A stretch of DNA of 64,000 bases from Devosia sp. MC521 (GCF_014127105.1 NZ_CP059902.1:529001-593000), one strand, 5' to 3'; shown: positions 18,679 through 27,531, counted from the stretch's first letter. A program made the numbers and translations. The notes: a model not told the origin generated them from the letters alone.

Positions 18679-19293
18679 CTAGCCGGAAATCTGGGCGCTA
18701 ATAGTTTCAAACACTTGCATGAGCTGCTTGTGCGCCTGCTGTGTCGGCCAGGGCCGGATGAGCCGTTCGAAATCATCGACTTCGAATGCCGCAAGTGTGG
18801 GTGAGCCAAAAAGTTTTTCGGCCTCGGCGGAATCAAAACCGGCGAGATAGGTCGCCTCAAAATAGGCCGCTTCCACGTCCGCCTTTTTGACCTGCTTCTT
18901 AAGCGTGGCATTCATGGTCGCCGGCAGAGAAAAGCGTAGAAAGATCGCTGACATCAGCCGATCTTCGACCGCCTTATAGTTGCCGCCCATCGCCGCTTTG
19001 AACGGCGAGATAATATCGCCCATCACATATTCGGGTGCATCATGCAGCAGGCATTGCAACTGCTGCTGCGGGCTCGCCTCCGGGTTGGCGGTCCGGAACA
19101 GCTCCAGGACCAACACCGAATGCTGGGCGACCGAAAACGGGTAATCACCGACAGTCTGTCCATTCCAGCGCGCTACCCGCGCGAGGCCATGGGCAATGTC
19201 GGAGAGTTCTACATCAAGCGGCGAAGGGTCCAAAAGATCGAGCCTGCGCCCCGACAACATCCGCTGCCAAGCGCGAACTTCCGTGCGTGCCAT
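18679..19293 (-). CDS. HD-domain phosphohydrolase (YfbR-like 5'-deoxynucleotidase type)
   Basis: A 204-residue HD-superfamily enzyme. Metal ligands are visible as His in AQHSVLVLEL, His-Asp in LLHDAPEYVMGD, and a later Asp in the VEDRLMSAIF helix. YfbR-type proteins dephosphorylate deoxynucleoside monophosphates; the HDAPE motif is the YfbR form. Starts at ATG 19293. It is a stand-alone minus-strand gene bordered upstream by palindromic repeats. The substrate is an inference from the motif. Confidence 0.82.
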   Translation of the reverse strand: MARTEVRAWQRMLSGRRLDLLDPSPLDVELSDIAHGLARVARWNGQTVGDYPFSVAQHSVLVLELFRTANPEASPQQQLQCLLHDAPEYVMGDIISPFKAAMGGNYKAVEDRLMSAIFLRFSLPATMNATLKKQVKKADVEAAYFEATYLAGFDSAEAEKLFGSPTLAAFEVDDFERLIRPWPTQQAHKQLMQVFETISAQISG

Positions 19294-19350
19294 CTCTCGC
19301 CCCCGCCCTGTGATCCGAACCGTTTCCTAGCAGAACCACTCGATTCGATC

Positions 19351-19415
19351 ACAATCTCTCTCACCGTGTCCCTGACGGGAGGAGATCGATGCGCAGCGTC
19401 GGATGAGGGGGCCTT
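19351..19415. repeat. palindromic repeat unit, first type
   Basis: A diverged copy of the 11603 type: CTCTCACCGTGTCCCTGACGGGAGGAGATCGAT-type core, followed by GCAGCGTCGGATGAGGGGGCC. It lies between the HD gene and ygfZ. Confidence 0.6.
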
Positions 19416-19448
19416 CAACTTAAGGCCGTACAAAAAGCTATATTCCCA

Positions 19449-19529
19449 CCGTCATTGCTCGGCTTGACCGGGCAATCCAGAGCAATGCCAGCTCCTACTG
19501 GATACTCCGGTCAAGCCGGAGGATGACGG
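19449..19529. repeat. long imperfect palindrome of the CGTCAT...ATGACG type
   Basis: CCGTCATTGCTCGGCTTGAC at the left is mirrored by GTCAAGCCGGAGGATGACGG at the right, with ATCCAG and CTGGAT as inner arms. Palindromes with GGCTTGACC cores ending in ATGACG are common intergenic repeats in Hyphomicrobiales. A half copy follows glyS at 10478. A CTCCCTCC-type unit follows at 19570-19612. Confidence 0.7.
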
Positions 19530-19629
19530 TTAGGCATTTCCTGCGCAACAAGCCCGACGCACCAGCCCAATCCCTCCCTCGCTTGCGGGGCAGGCTAGGT
19601 GGGGGTTCTTTCCGATGCCAAAAGCCTCC

Positions 19630-20457
19630 TCACTCCTCCGACGCCACATCCCCAAAACCATAACTCGCCCAGCCGGGCAGGCTCACCGTGACCGGCGCAC
19701 CATTGACCGTCACTGCACCGACATCACTCACCCGATCGAGCCGAACAATCGCCACAGCGCGTCCATAGACCACCTGCCCAAGCGTTCCTGCGTCACGCCC
19801 CGACGCCACCACAGCGTCGCCCGCAACTCCAGTCACACCAGACACAATCACCGGACGCCGCCGCGCCGTTCCGCGATGCTTCATGCGCGAGACAACTTCC
19901 TGCCCCACATAGCACCCTTTGACGAAGTCGATCCCGTCGAGCATGTCCATGCCGAGATCGTGAGCAAAAGCGTCATTGGCGGCAAAATCATTGCCATGCA
20001 GCAACACGCCATTGGCAATCCGCGCCGCGTGGTACGGCGTGTCGTTCTGATCCCACTCCGCAGCAGCCTCAGCTGTGTCGATCACCCGGAACCCAATCTG
20101 GATCGTTCCAAACCGGTCGCCGTGGCACACCGCACCATCCACAGCATCGGCCGAAAACCCAACGCTATGTGAGGCGCGCAAATCCGAAATCTCCAAATTC
20201 GCCCGCAGCTTATACATGCGCATGCGCTTGAAAAAATCGTCGCCGACGCTCTCATGCACGTCCACCCAGATGCCATCTTCGGCCCAGCCTGCCAGCCCCT
20301 CCGCCAAAATCTTGCCCTGCGGCGAGAGTAGGGCGAACCAAGCCGCCGAACCCGCCTCGCTTGGAATATGCCCCGTCAGCACATCATTGAGGAGGCGATG
20401 CGCGTCCGGGCCTGAAAAACGAAAAACGGCACGATCTGCGCGGTGATGAATTGTCAT
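19630..20457 (-). CDS. ygfZ: YgfZ/GcvT-like folate-binding protein
   Basis: A 275-residue protein of the YgfZ/CAF17 family, which uses tetrahydrofolate to help assemble or repair iron-sulfur enzymes. The family signature KGCYVGQEVVSRM is present, with its conserved Cys, after the FVKG turn; the N-terminal half has the GcvT-like core with LLNDVLTGHI. The start ATG 20457 sits behind GGAGGCAAGGGATC, an excellent ribosome site, so the longer open frame to 20574 is not used. It is divergent from pyrC. Confidence 0.92.
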   Translation of the reverse strand: MTIHHRADRAVFRFSGPDAHRLLNDVLTGHIPSEAGSAAWFALLSPQGKILAEGLAGWAEDGIWVDVHESVGDDFFKRMRMYKLRANLEISDLRASHSVGFSADAVDGAVCHGDRFGTIQIGFRVIDTAEAAAEWDQNDTPYHAARIANGVLLHGNDFAANDAFAHDLGMDMLDGIDFVKGCYVGQEVVSRMKHRGTARRRPVIVSGVTGVAGDAVVASGRDAGTLGQVVYGRAVAIVRLDRVSDVGAVTVNGAPVTVSLPGWASYGFGDVASEE

Positions 20458-20530
20458 GATCCCTTGCCTCCGGGAGCGGGGGTCGCATATGTCAGCTAAC
20501 GGCTGACCACATAAATATGGGACTTGAGAC

Positions 20531-21859
20531 ATGGCGCAGTACGACACGATTTTCAAGAACGCGACTGTGGTCAATCACGATGGTGAGGGACAGGCAGACA
20601 TCGCCGTCAAAAACGGTCGCATTGTCGCCATCGGCACCATCTCGGGCGACGCGGCAGAAACCGTCGACTGCAAGGGCCTCCATATTCTCCCCGGCGTTAT
20701 CGACACGCAGGTTCACTTCCGTGAGCCAGGCCTTACCCATAAGGAAGATCTGGAAACCGGCTCGCGCGCCGCGGTCATGGGTGGCGTCACCGGCGTGTTC
20801 GAAATGCCGAACACCAATCCGCTGACCATCTCCAAGGAAACCTTTGACGCCAAGATCGCGGCGGGCACCAATCGCATGCACTGCGATTTCGCCTTCTACA
20901 TTGGTGGCACCCACGAGAACGTCGGCGAACTCGCCACTCTCGAAAAGCTCCCCGGCTGCGCCGGCATCAAGGTCTTCATGGGCTCCTCCACCGGCTCCCT
21001 ACTCGTACAGGACGATGATGGCGTTGAAGCCATTTTGCGCGCGATTTCCCGCCGCGCCGCCTTCCACTCGGAAGACGAATATATGCTCGAAGAGCGCAAG
21101 CATCTTCGCGTGGAAGGCGATCCGTCCTCCCACCCCGTCTGGCGCTCGCCAGAAGTGGCGATGAGCTGCACCACGCGCCTCGTCAATATTGCCCGCAAGG
21201 TGGGCAAGCGCATCCACGTGCTGCACATCTCGACCAAGGAAGAAATGGTCTACCTAGCCGACCACAAGGATGTGGCCAGCGTCGAAGCAACCCCGCACCA
21301 TCTCACCTTGGACGAAACCGCTTACACTAAGCTCGGCACCTATGTGCAGATGAACCCGCCAATCCGTGACGCGGAACACCGCGCGGGCATTTGGGCAGGC
21401 GTTGAAAACGGGGTTGTCGACGTGCTCGGCTCCGACCACGCCCCGCACACGCGCGAAGAAAAAGATCACGCTTACCCGGCCAGCCACTCCGGCATGACCG
21501 GCGTTCAGACCCTGGTCCCAACCATGCTCGACCACGTCAACAACGGTAAGCTGAGCCTCCAGCGTTTTGTCGACCTCACCAGCCACGGCCCGAACCGCCT
21601 GTTCGGCATTGCTAACAAGGGCCGCATTGCGGTGGGTTATGATGCTGACTTCACCATCGTCGACATGAAGCGCCGCGAGACCATCACTAACGAATGGATC
21701 GCCTCCCGCGTTGGCTGGACACCCTATGATGGCGTCTCCGTCACCGGCTGGCCGGTCGGCACCATCGTGCGCGGTCACAAGGTGATGTGGCAGGGTGAAC
21801 TCACCACCCCCTCAATCGGCCAACCCATGCGCTTCCTCGAAGCGCTTCCACAGCGCTAA
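20531..21859 (+). CDS. pyrC: dihydroorotase
   Basis: A 442-residue amidohydrolase of pyrimidine synthesis, closing carbamoyl-aspartate to dihydroorotate. Visible metal and substrate motifs are DTQVHFREPGLTHKED (HxH), GVTGVFEMPNTNPLT, HVLHIS, ATPHHLTLDE and GSDHAPHTREEKD with the catalytic Asp. The length fits the roughly 440-residue dihydroorotase clade with a single chain. The start is 73 bases from the divergent ygfZ gene. Palindromic repeats follow the stop. Confidence 0.93.
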   Translation: MAQYDTIFKNATVVNHDGEGQADIAVKNGRIVAIGTISGDAAETVDCKGLHILPGVIDTQVHFREPGLTHKEDLETGSRAAVMGGVTGVFEMPNTNPLTISKETFDAKIAAGTNRMHCDFAFYIGGTHENVGELATLEKLPGCAGIKVFMGSSTGSLLVQDDDGVEAILRAISRRAAFHSEDEYMLEERKHLRVEGDPSSHPVWRSPEVAMSCTTRLVNIARKVGKRIHVLHISTKEEMVYLADHKDVASVEATPHHLTLDETAYTKLGTYVQMNPPIRDAEHRAGIWAGVENGVVDVLGSDHAPHTREEKDHAYPASHSGMTGVQTLVPTMLDHVNNGKLSLQRFVDLTSHGPNRLFGIANKGRIAVGYDADFTIVDMKRRETITNEWIASRVGWTPYDGVSVTGWPVGTIVRGHKVMWQGELTTPSIGQPMRFLEALPQR

Positions 21860-21889
21860 GCACCTCTCTTCTCCGTGCGCAGGCACCTC

Positions 21890-22086
21890 CTACCTCGGCC
21901 CTACGGGGAGAGGTCGACGCACAGCGTCGGGTGAGGGGGCCTTCTCCTCCCCCTTGCGGCGTAGACCTCACTACTCCTCCCCCGCTCGCGGGGGAGGCTG
22001 GGTGGGGGCTCGTCCCTACTCGCTCCCACTTGCAGAGTACCCCTTCTTCTCCCTCCCCCTCGAGGGGAGGGCCGGGGTGGGGGCTT
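21890..22086. repeat. palindromic repeat cluster, three units
   Basis: Contains a CCTACGGGGAGAGGTCGACGC unit with GCGTCGGGTGAGGGGGCC (21890-21945), a CTCCCCCGCTCGCGGGGGAG unit (21975-22010) and a CTCCCTCCCCCTCGAGGGGAGGG unit (22049-22086). About 70 bases from 21940 are almost identical to 23872-23941. Confidence 0.75.
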
Positions 22087-22112
22087 TTCTTACCGCGCTC
22101 CGACCGAAAAAA

Positions 22113-22664
22113 TCAGCCGCCCCCAACCATAAATTCCACGAGGTTGCCGTCCTCGTCGATCACCACGCGCCATCCCGTCCAGCCCCCAAAATCGACAGCG
22201 CTCTCGTATTCCTGCGGTGACAGCACGCGATAAGCGTCAACCGTCACGCGCGGCGTTGCCTGCGAAAAGTCGACATGCTGGAGATAGGGCCAGACATAGA
22301 GATTGGTCGTCACGCTGCTGGGGATAATGGCAAAGGGTAGGTCGAGCAGATCGCGCATCATACCCAAAATTTGCCGTCCGCCGTCGTCCTTAGAATTCTC
22401 GCGAAGGGCAACCTCCACATCCTTGGACAGCGAAGGAAACTGAGCAGGCGTTTTCTGCGCCGCCACGACTCCCGCAATCTGCTTTGGGTCGCCGCTGACG
22501 GCGGCGCGGATCAGCGAATCCCGCTTATGCTGCACCGCATCAGGGAGCCAGGAAACATCCTCACTCACATGCATCTCGGGAATAAACGCGACATATGTAC
22601 TTTGCGCTGGCGAGGGCGTTACCATCGCTATCGAACTCGCTAGGGCAACAACGAGTATACGCAT
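22113..22664 (-). CDS. hypothetical exported protein
   Basis: A 183-residue protein I cannot assign. It starts with a clear signal peptide (MRILVVALASSIAMVTPSPAQS, cleavage after PAQ or AQS). The mature part alternates helical and strand segments and has no cysteine; the end is VVIDEDGNLVEFMVGGG, which resembles a small beta-hairpin terminus. It is a stand-alone minus-strand gene. A 19-base perfect palindrome (22775-22793) lies about 110 bases upstream and may be an operator. Confidence 0.65.
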   Translation of the reverse strand: MRILVVALASSIAMVTPSPAQSTYVAFIPEMHVSEDVSWLPDAVQHKRDSLIRAAVSGDPKQIAGVVAAQKTPAQFPSLSKDVEVALRENSKDDGGRQILGMMRDLLDLPFAIIPSSVTTNLYVWPYLQHVDFSQATPRVTVDAYRVLSPQEYESAVDFGGWTGWRVVIDEDGNLVEFMVGGG

Positions 22665-22774
22665 GATTTTCTCGTCCGTTCGAGGTTAGATGAGATGATC
22701 ATTACATACTGATTTAAACAAACAGTCCGTGCAGTGTGTACAAGTTTCGATATTAATTTATCAGAAGTATTTCG

Positions 22775-22793
22775 GAATACTGATTCAGTATTC
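22775..22793. promoter_or_regulatory. 19-base palindrome in AT-rich promoter region
   Basis: GAATACTGA-T-TCAGTATTC is a perfect inverted repeat with a single central base, in an AT-rich stretch 111 bases upstream of the minus-strand gene at 22664. The size and symmetry suit a dimeric repressor site. Nothing else is seen in 22665-22862. Confidence 0.5.
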
Positions 22794-22866
22794 TTGCGCA
22801 ATCGACTTTATGGATTGCTGCAATATTGACTAGCGTTACTTTCGCCGCTGCGGCGAATGAGCGACT

Positions 22867-22978
22867 TCTCCTCCCCCGCTCGCGGGGGAGGCCGGGTGGG
22901 GGCTCTTCCCTACTCGCTCTCCCCTGCAGGGAGCCTCTCTTCTCCCTCCCCTTGAGGGGAGGGCCGGGGTGGGGGTGC
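22867..22978. repeat. palindromic repeat cluster, two units
   Basis: CTCCTCCCCCGCTCGCGGGG and the arm GAGGCCGGGTGGGGGC (22867-22903), followed by TCCCTCCCCTTGAGGGGAGG with GGCCGGGGTGGGGG (22940-22978). Same families as in 21890-22086. Confidence 0.7.
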
Positions 22979-23035
22979 TCTCATACAGTCCCACCTCCGA
23001 GCTCTAGGCTGGGCAGCAGCCTCGCCTAGGCCACC

Positions 23036-23674
23036 CTATCCCCCAAGCCCCACATTCGTCTCGCCCCGCACATAAGTCCCCACACCAGCGTCACCACTCT
23101 GCACGAACCGCGCCAGCAGTAGCCCCGATGGCGTTTGCTTCTGCTCCACCAGCTCAAATCCGCGCGGCGCGCTGGTGTCGCCAAAGAGCTTACGCCCCTG
23201 CCCAACGATCACCGGCGCAATAGTCAGTCGCATCTCATCAACGAGGTTCGCCGCCACCAGCGAGCGCCCAAGGCGTCCACTGCCGTGGATCTGTAGTTCG
23301 CCCTCGCCACTTTGCTTCAGCTCCGCCACAGCCGCCTCAACATTGCCCGCCAAAACGGTCGCTGGCCCCCAGTTAGTCTCGATCCCCGGAGACGACGCCA
23401 CATACTTCGGCAGCGTGTTGAGCCGCTTGGCGTTGAGATCATTGGTGTCGGTTATCGTTGGCCACACCGCGCCGAACTCCTGATAGGTCCGTCGCCCGAA
23501 GAGAAACCCTGTGGCCGATGCGGCCCAAGTCTCAATCGCCCGCTCAAATGCGGCGTCGACAAAGGGAACGAGCCAACCGCCGCGCTCGAACTCGTCCGTG
23601 CGATCTTCGTCTGGCGAGCCCGGCCCCTGATAGACACCATCGAGCGAAAGAAAGTTCAAAAGCACAATGCGCAT
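23036..23674 (-). CDS. dihydrofolate reductase-like (RibD C-terminal domain) protein
   Basis: A 212-residue protein of the RibD C-terminal/DHFR-like fold: N-terminal MRIVLLNFLSLDGVYQGPGS, then FGRRTYQEFGAVWP, and the C-terminal IHGSGRLGRSLVAANLVDE and APVIVGQGRKLFGD motifs that bind NADPH. Stand-alone members of this family in soil bacteria are generally called dihydrofolate reductase family proteins and their substrates are mostly unknown. I use ATG 23674 rather than 23704, since it starts the first strand exactly. Flanked on both sides by palindromic repeats. Confidence 0.88.
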   Translation of the reverse strand: MRIVLLNFLSLDGVYQGPGSPDEDRTDEFERGGWLVPFVDAAFERAIETWAASATGFLFGRRTYQEFGAVWPTITDTNDLNAKRLNTLPKYVASSPGIETNWGPATVLAGNVEAAVAELKQSGEGELQIHGSGRLGRSLVAANLVDEMRLTIAPVIVGQGRKLFGDTSAPRGFELVEQKQTPSGLLLARFVQSGDAGVGTYVRGETNVGLGG

Positions 23675-23821
23675 GCTCGGCTCCCATAGTGACAACAAGA
23701 GCAACGCTAATGCGCAGTTTTCCTGAGGAATAGAGAGGATTGTCTCTGGCTCGGGAAGCTGCCCTCTAAACTGCCATCACACCGCGAAATATTGTTGCCC
23801 CTAAGCGGCCACGCACGCCCT

Positions 23822-24052
23822 TTACCTCGCCCCTAGGGGGAGAGGTCGACGCGCAGCGTCGGGTGAGGGGGCCTTCTCCGCCCCCTTGCGGCGTAGACCT
23901 CTCTACTCCTCCCCCGCTCGCGGGGGAGGTCGGGTGGGGGCTTTTCTGCCTTTTTATTGCGCGTGCGCCGGGGGAACCTCTCTTCTCCCGCCCCCCTTGC
24001 ACACTGGCCCCTTATTCTCCCTCCCCCTTGAGGGGAGGGCCGGGGTGGGGGG
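23822..24052. repeat. palindromic repeat cluster, four units
   Basis: Contains a CCTCGCCCCTAGGGGGAGAG-GTCGACGC unit, a near-copy of the 70-base block at 21940, a CTCCCCCGCTCGCGGGGGAG unit and a CTCCCTCCCCCTTGAGGGGAGGG unit. Open frames through it are GC-rich artefacts. Nothing is recognised from 24053 to 24297. Confidence 0.75.
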
Positions 24053-24297
24053 TACCTACCTCCGCCATGGGGTATCGCCGCATCGGGCGAAGTCGCCCTC
24101 CGCTCTTCCCCCCACGCCCCAAAACACGCTATACTCCGCCCCATCCCCCAAACAGCAAAACGCCGCGCCGGTTCTCACCCGCGCGACGGTCCTACACGTC
24201 TGAAATCACTGAATCTTTGCGCCCAAAAGCGCCACAATATGCCTACGCCGCGCCCCTCAGGACGCCCATAAGTGCCAGCCAAAAGCCACAAATAGGC

Positions 24298-24576
24298 CTA
24301 TTGCAGCACGCGCTCGAGATTGTATTCGCCATTGCGCAAGCGGTTCGGCAATTGCTCGACCAAAACCGCAGCAGCATCGTCGCCATGCAGTTTCACAAAT
24401 GTCGCGAGAGCGGCGAAAAGCGAGGCATGTGCCAGAGCGATGGTTTCAACACCATCTTCTTCAGCGCTGTTCCAAGCCTCGGCCAGATACTCCAAAGCGA
24501 TCTGACTTTCCGCTTGGTTGCGGTCGAAAGTGTTGGTGTCGGCCGATGGGGCGAAAATTGACTTCGGAGTGCTCAT
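24298..24576 (-). CDS. small hypothetical protein
   Basis: A 92-residue acidic, helical protein (MSTPKSIFAPSADTNTFDRN at the start) with ALEYLAEAWNSAEEDG and FAALATFVKLHGDDAAAVLVEQL helices. I do not recognise a family; it looks like a soluble helical hairpin. The ATG at 24576 is preferred to one 51 bases upstream because the extra residues look unstructured. It lies on the same strand as, and 84 bases after, the TIGR02301 gene, and could be a third gene of that transcript. Confidence 0.6.
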   Translation of the reverse strand: MSTPKSIFAPSADTNTFDRNQAESQIALEYLAEAWNSAEEDGVETIALAHASLFAALATFVKLHGDDAAAVLVEQLPNRLRNGEYNLERVLQ

Positions 24577-24660
24577 GCTCGCGCTATAACACGAGTTTTC
24601 GCCCATGGCGCGTAAGATGTGACCCAAGGGTTAACACGATATAAGGAATTGTAAATTTCC

Positions 24661-25068
24661 TCACTCAGCGTAACGGGTATGGATGTCCCGTGCAATTCGT
24701 TCAGCCTCAACGGTTAAGCGCGAATGCGCTTCGCGCGACGAGGCCGTGCACTGCTTGTGGGTGCGCGAATATGCCGTAACCCCGTTATTAAATGCACCTG
24801 CCAGGCGCTGCCGCCGATCATCATCGGGCTCATCCAGCTCGATCAGCTCCGACATTTGCAGTCGCCAGTCTTCGCTGCCAATTTTGCAAAGCGGGGCAAG
24901 GTAATAGAGTGATCCCATCACCTCGGACAGGCGCTCCATTTGCCGCTGATAGGGTGGATCAATGGCCAGAACCGGTGTGGCAAAGCCGAACACTGCCAAG
25001 GCGGCCAAGGCGAAAGTCCTTGGGCTTTTCGGAACAAAAACAGGTCTGGTACGGGGCAAACTGCGCAT
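24661..25068 (-). CDS. TIGR02301 family exported protein
   Basis: A 135-residue protein with a signal peptide (core LAALAVFGFATPVLA) and a mature helical domain with the family pattern PPYQRQMERLSEVMGSLYYL, LC, and the RRQRLAGAFNNGV and AYSRTHKQCT segments, two conserved cysteines. The family is restricted to alphaproteobacteria and has no assigned function. It begins 8 bases after the NUDIX gene stop and is therefore probably in the same operon. Confidence 0.85.
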   Translation of the reverse strand: MRSLPRTRPVFVPKSPRTFALAALAVFGFATPVLAIDPPYQRQMERLSEVMGSLYYLAPLCKIGSEDWRLQMSELIELDEPDDDRRQRLAGAFNNGVTAYSRTHKQCTASSREAHSRLTVEAERIARDIHTRYAE

Positions 25069-25076
25069 GCCCTACC

Positions 25077-25478
25077 TTACCAAACCTGGCCCAAATTTCT
25101 AAAACATTCTTGTATGATTCCATTGAGCCCAGCCGTTGTGCGCAGCGCCAGCATCATTCCGGGATCGGCCCATTTGTAGTCCGTCACCTCGTCCGAGGGC
25201 GTGATGGTTCCGGAGAAGTCGACCGTGGTGAAAATCGCCAGGCGATAGGCTTCATTCTGCCCCAAGTGCTGCGTCATCACATGGCGCGGAAATCGTATGG
25301 TCACGCCAAGTTCTTCTTGCAGCTCGCGAATTGCACATTGCTCAATAGTTTCATTGGGGTCGAGGCGCCCCCCGGGAAAAGTCCACAGGTGCTGAGAGGG
25401 CGCATGGGCGCGCTTGATCAGCAGGACTTTGCCGCCGCGCACGAGGGCTACGCTGGCTGCGTTTGGACGATCGTTCAT
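25077..25478 (-). CDS. NUDIX hydrolase
   Basis: A 133-residue NUDIX enzyme. The box G-x5-E-x7-REL-x-EELG is complete (GGRLDPNETIEQCAIRELQE then ELGV), which binds the divalent metals for diphosphate hydrolysis. The N-terminus SVALVRGGKVLLIKRAH is the usual first strand pair. Substrate cannot be told; ADP-ribose or damaged nucleotides are the common possibilities. It is divergent from the SRAP gene at 25546 and leads the TIGR02301 gene. Confidence 0.9.
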   Translation of the reverse strand: MNDRPNAASVALVRGGKVLLIKRAHAPSQHLWTFPGGRLDPNETIEQCAIRELQEELGVTIRFPRHVMTQHLGQNEAYRLAIFTTVDFSGTITPSDEVTDYKWADPGMMLALRTTAGLNGIIQECFRNLGQVW

Positions 25479-25545
25479 GTGAGAAAAGACCAGATTTGCG
25501 ATTTCTTGCGAGAGACACTAACTCAAGCAGGTAAAGGAGACCCTC

Positions 25546-26301
25546 ATGTGCGGACGATACGCCTCTACCCTGCCGCCTGAAATGATGGCTGAACTGTTCA
25601 AACTACTGAACAGTATCGAGACTGTACCGCGCTACAACATCGCACCAACACAGCCCGTTGTTTCTATTTGGGAAGCGGGTGGTCGTCGTGAGGGACATTT
25701 TGCCCGCTGGGGGCTGGTACCCGGCTGGGTCAAAGACCCGCGTGAGTTTTCTTTGTTGGTGAATGCGCGGGCTGAAGGCATTGCCGATAAGCCCGCTTTT
25801 CGCGATCCGCTCAAGCATGGCCGCTGTATCGTTCCGGCCTCTGGCTATTACGAGTGGCACACCGGTCCGGATAAGAAAAAGCAGCCCTACTACATTACGC
25901 GCACAGATGGCCAACCGCTTGCTCTTGCGGGGCTTTTTGCCACTTGGTCAGGACCCAATGGCGAAGAGATTGATAGTGTCGCGACCATCACCGTCCCGGC
26001 AAATCCGCAGCTCGCAGAGATCCACCATCGCATGCCCGCGATCCTTTTGGATGAAGCCCAGCAGGACCTTTGGTTGAACACGCGCGAAGTGCGGGCGGGT
26101 GAAGCCACACAAATGTTATCCCCGCTCGCAGATGGTCTGCTAAAATTCCATCCGGTGTCGACCCGCGTAAATTCGGCGCGCGATGATGATCCGGGGCTAA
26201 TTGAACCGATCACGCTGACCGAGCCTGAGCCTCCAGCGCCGCGCTCCCGCAAAAAAGCTGCGGGCGGCGGCGGTGGTTCGGGGCAGATGGACTTGTTCTA
26301 G
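25546..26301 (+). CDS. SRAP (YedK/HMCES) abasic-site shielding protein
   Basis: A 251-residue SOS-response-associated peptidase domain protein. Family knowledge: it cross-links through Cys2 to abasic sites in single-stranded DNA. Cys2 (MCGRYAS), the NARAEG segment, GYYEWH with its Glu, and the HHRMPAIL active-site His are all present. The C-terminus is a short basic, glycine-rich tail ending in QMDLF, which may be a sliding-clamp-type peptide (Q-x-x-L-F). No SOS box was seen upstream. This is the housekeeping copy; a second, divergent SRAP gene lies at 41204. Confidence 0.93.
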   Translation: MCGRYASTLPPEMMAELFKLLNSIETVPRYNIAPTQPVVSIWEAGGRREGHFARWGLVPGWVKDPREFSLLVNARAEGIADKPAFRDPLKHGRCIVPASGYYEWHTGPDKKKQPYYITRTDGQPLALAGLFATWSGPNGEEIDSVATITVPANPQLAEIHHRMPAILLDEAQQDLWLNTREVRAGEATQMLSPLADGLLKFHPVSTRVNSARDDDPGLIEPITLTEPEPPAPRSRKKAAGGGGGSGQMDLF

Positions 26302-26862
26302 TTACAAGATCCCATAATAGCCCAGTGCATCGATGATGCTGTCCTCTTCATATTTGAAGTGGCTCAGCAGCAGTTTTTCAAAGGCGCGGAACACTTCAAC
26401 CGCGTCATCGAAATGAGCGCGTGTTGGCTCATCCGAGAGGCTCATGATCTTGGTGATCATCAGCTCAAGCAGATGGTGCACGGTCACATGCTCGGCTTCC
26501 AAGCGCTCCACCACAGCCTTCAAAGCTGGGCTGCGGGTCGCCAGCGCCGGAAAAAGCGCTTGATCTTCAATGGTGTGGTGCTTGTGAATGAGGTGGCAAT
26601 ACTGCCCACAAACATTCCCAAAGCGCCTATAGTTTGCCGTGATGGGCAAGCTATCGACTGCATCACGCACTTCAGAAGCCGCGACCTCGCCCGCGGAAGC
26701 ACGCTCGATCAATTGCCCCAGCGTGCTCAGGTGCTGGCGCAAATAATCATGAATATCGCGCAAGTGGTTCCCCGCTTCCCGCTGGTCAGGCGTCACGCCT
26801 TCAATAACGGGAACAGGAGGACGCGTTGCGTCGTCGAGGAATTGGATATCTTTGAGTAACAT
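26302..26862 (-). CDS. hemerythrin-domain protein
   Basis: A 186-residue protein with a four-helix hemerythrin HHE domain. Putative iron ligands are His in LRDIHDYLRQH, in HLIHKHHTIEDQALFP (His plus Glu), in AEHVTVHHLL, and in SHFKYEEDSII. Such proteins bind a di-iron centre and sense or bind oxygen or nitric oxide, but the role here is open. It is on the minus strand, 80 bases downstream of the acyltransferase gene. Confidence 0.87.
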   Translation of the reverse strand: MLLKDIQFLDDATRPPVPVIEGVTPDQREAGNHLRDIHDYLRQHLSTLGQLIERASAGEVAASEVRDAVDSLPITANYRRFGNVCGQYCHLIHKHHTIEDQALFPALATRSPALKAVVERLEAEHVTVHHLLELMITKIMSLSDEPTRAHFDDAVEVFRAFEKLLLSHFKYEEDSIIDALGYYGIL

Positions 26863-26942
26863 TGCTCAGATGTGCAGTCCGCTAAGACCATATTCAAGAA
26901 CAAACATTTCCCATACCAAGGCACATCAAAGTCACTGGTGCC

Positions 26943-27458
26943 TCACAAGCGACGGATGAGCTTGGCGGGAACGCCGCCAACCAGCGTATCTTCTGCCACT
27001 GCCTCTGTCACCACCGACCCGGCGGCCACCACAGCCCCGGCACCAATGCTAACCCCCGGTAAGATCGTTACATTTGCTCCGATCCACACGCCGTCGCCAA
27101 CGCTTATGGGGAGCGGCGTAACCACGCCGCAGCGCTTTTCGGCCGAGCCTATGGCGTGCTGTGCTGTGATAAAACTCGTGCCATGCCCAACCGTCACCCG
27201 TTCGCCAATGCTCACCTGTCCGGTAAGATCAAAATAACACCGTCGCGTCACATAGCTATCGGCGCCGATGGACAGCTTAGTCCCCAAGATGGCGACCTGT
27301 GTCTCAAGCCGAACATTGCGCCCGAGCTTGACCCCGACGGCACGCCAAAGCCACCGGCGAAACGGATAACCCATGGCTCCATCAGGGAAAAAATTGGCAA
27401 TGCAGTTCAGCGCCCAAATCCCGGCACGCCGCAAATGTCGCCCAACCACACCTGCCAA
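26943..27458 (-). CDS. hexapeptide-repeat acyltransferase
   Basis: A 171-residue protein built of left-handed beta-helix repeats (pattern [LIV]-G-x-x-x), for example RNVRLETQVAILG, VSIGERVTVGHG, ISVGDGVWIGANVTILPGVS and the C-terminal VVTEAVAEDTLVGGVPAK loop that closes the active site. It resembles maltose/colanic-acid O-acetyltransferases and would move an acetyl group from acetyl-CoA to a sugar. The start is TTG 27458, 4 bases behind GAGGGGGC. A flat hydrophobic N-terminal helix suggests membrane proximity. Confidence 0.87.
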   Translation of the reverse strand: MAGVVGRHLRRAGIWALNCIANFFPDGAMGYPFRRWLWRAVGVKLGRNVRLETQVAILGTKLSIGADSYVTRRCYFDLTGQVSIGERVTVGHGTSFITAQHAIGSAEKRCGVVTPLPISVGDGVWIGANVTILPGVSIGAGAVVAAGSVVTEAVAEDTLVGGVPAKLIRRL

Positions 27459-27531
27459 TCGAGCCCCCTCAACCGCCTCATCAATTGCTCCCGCAATATC
27501 TGGCGCAGCGCAAGCGGATTGTGGGCAAGGT

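Noticed and set aside
21795-24561. several proline/arginine-rich frames in the repeat clusters
   Set aside because: They arise from palindromic repeats and are not gene-like.
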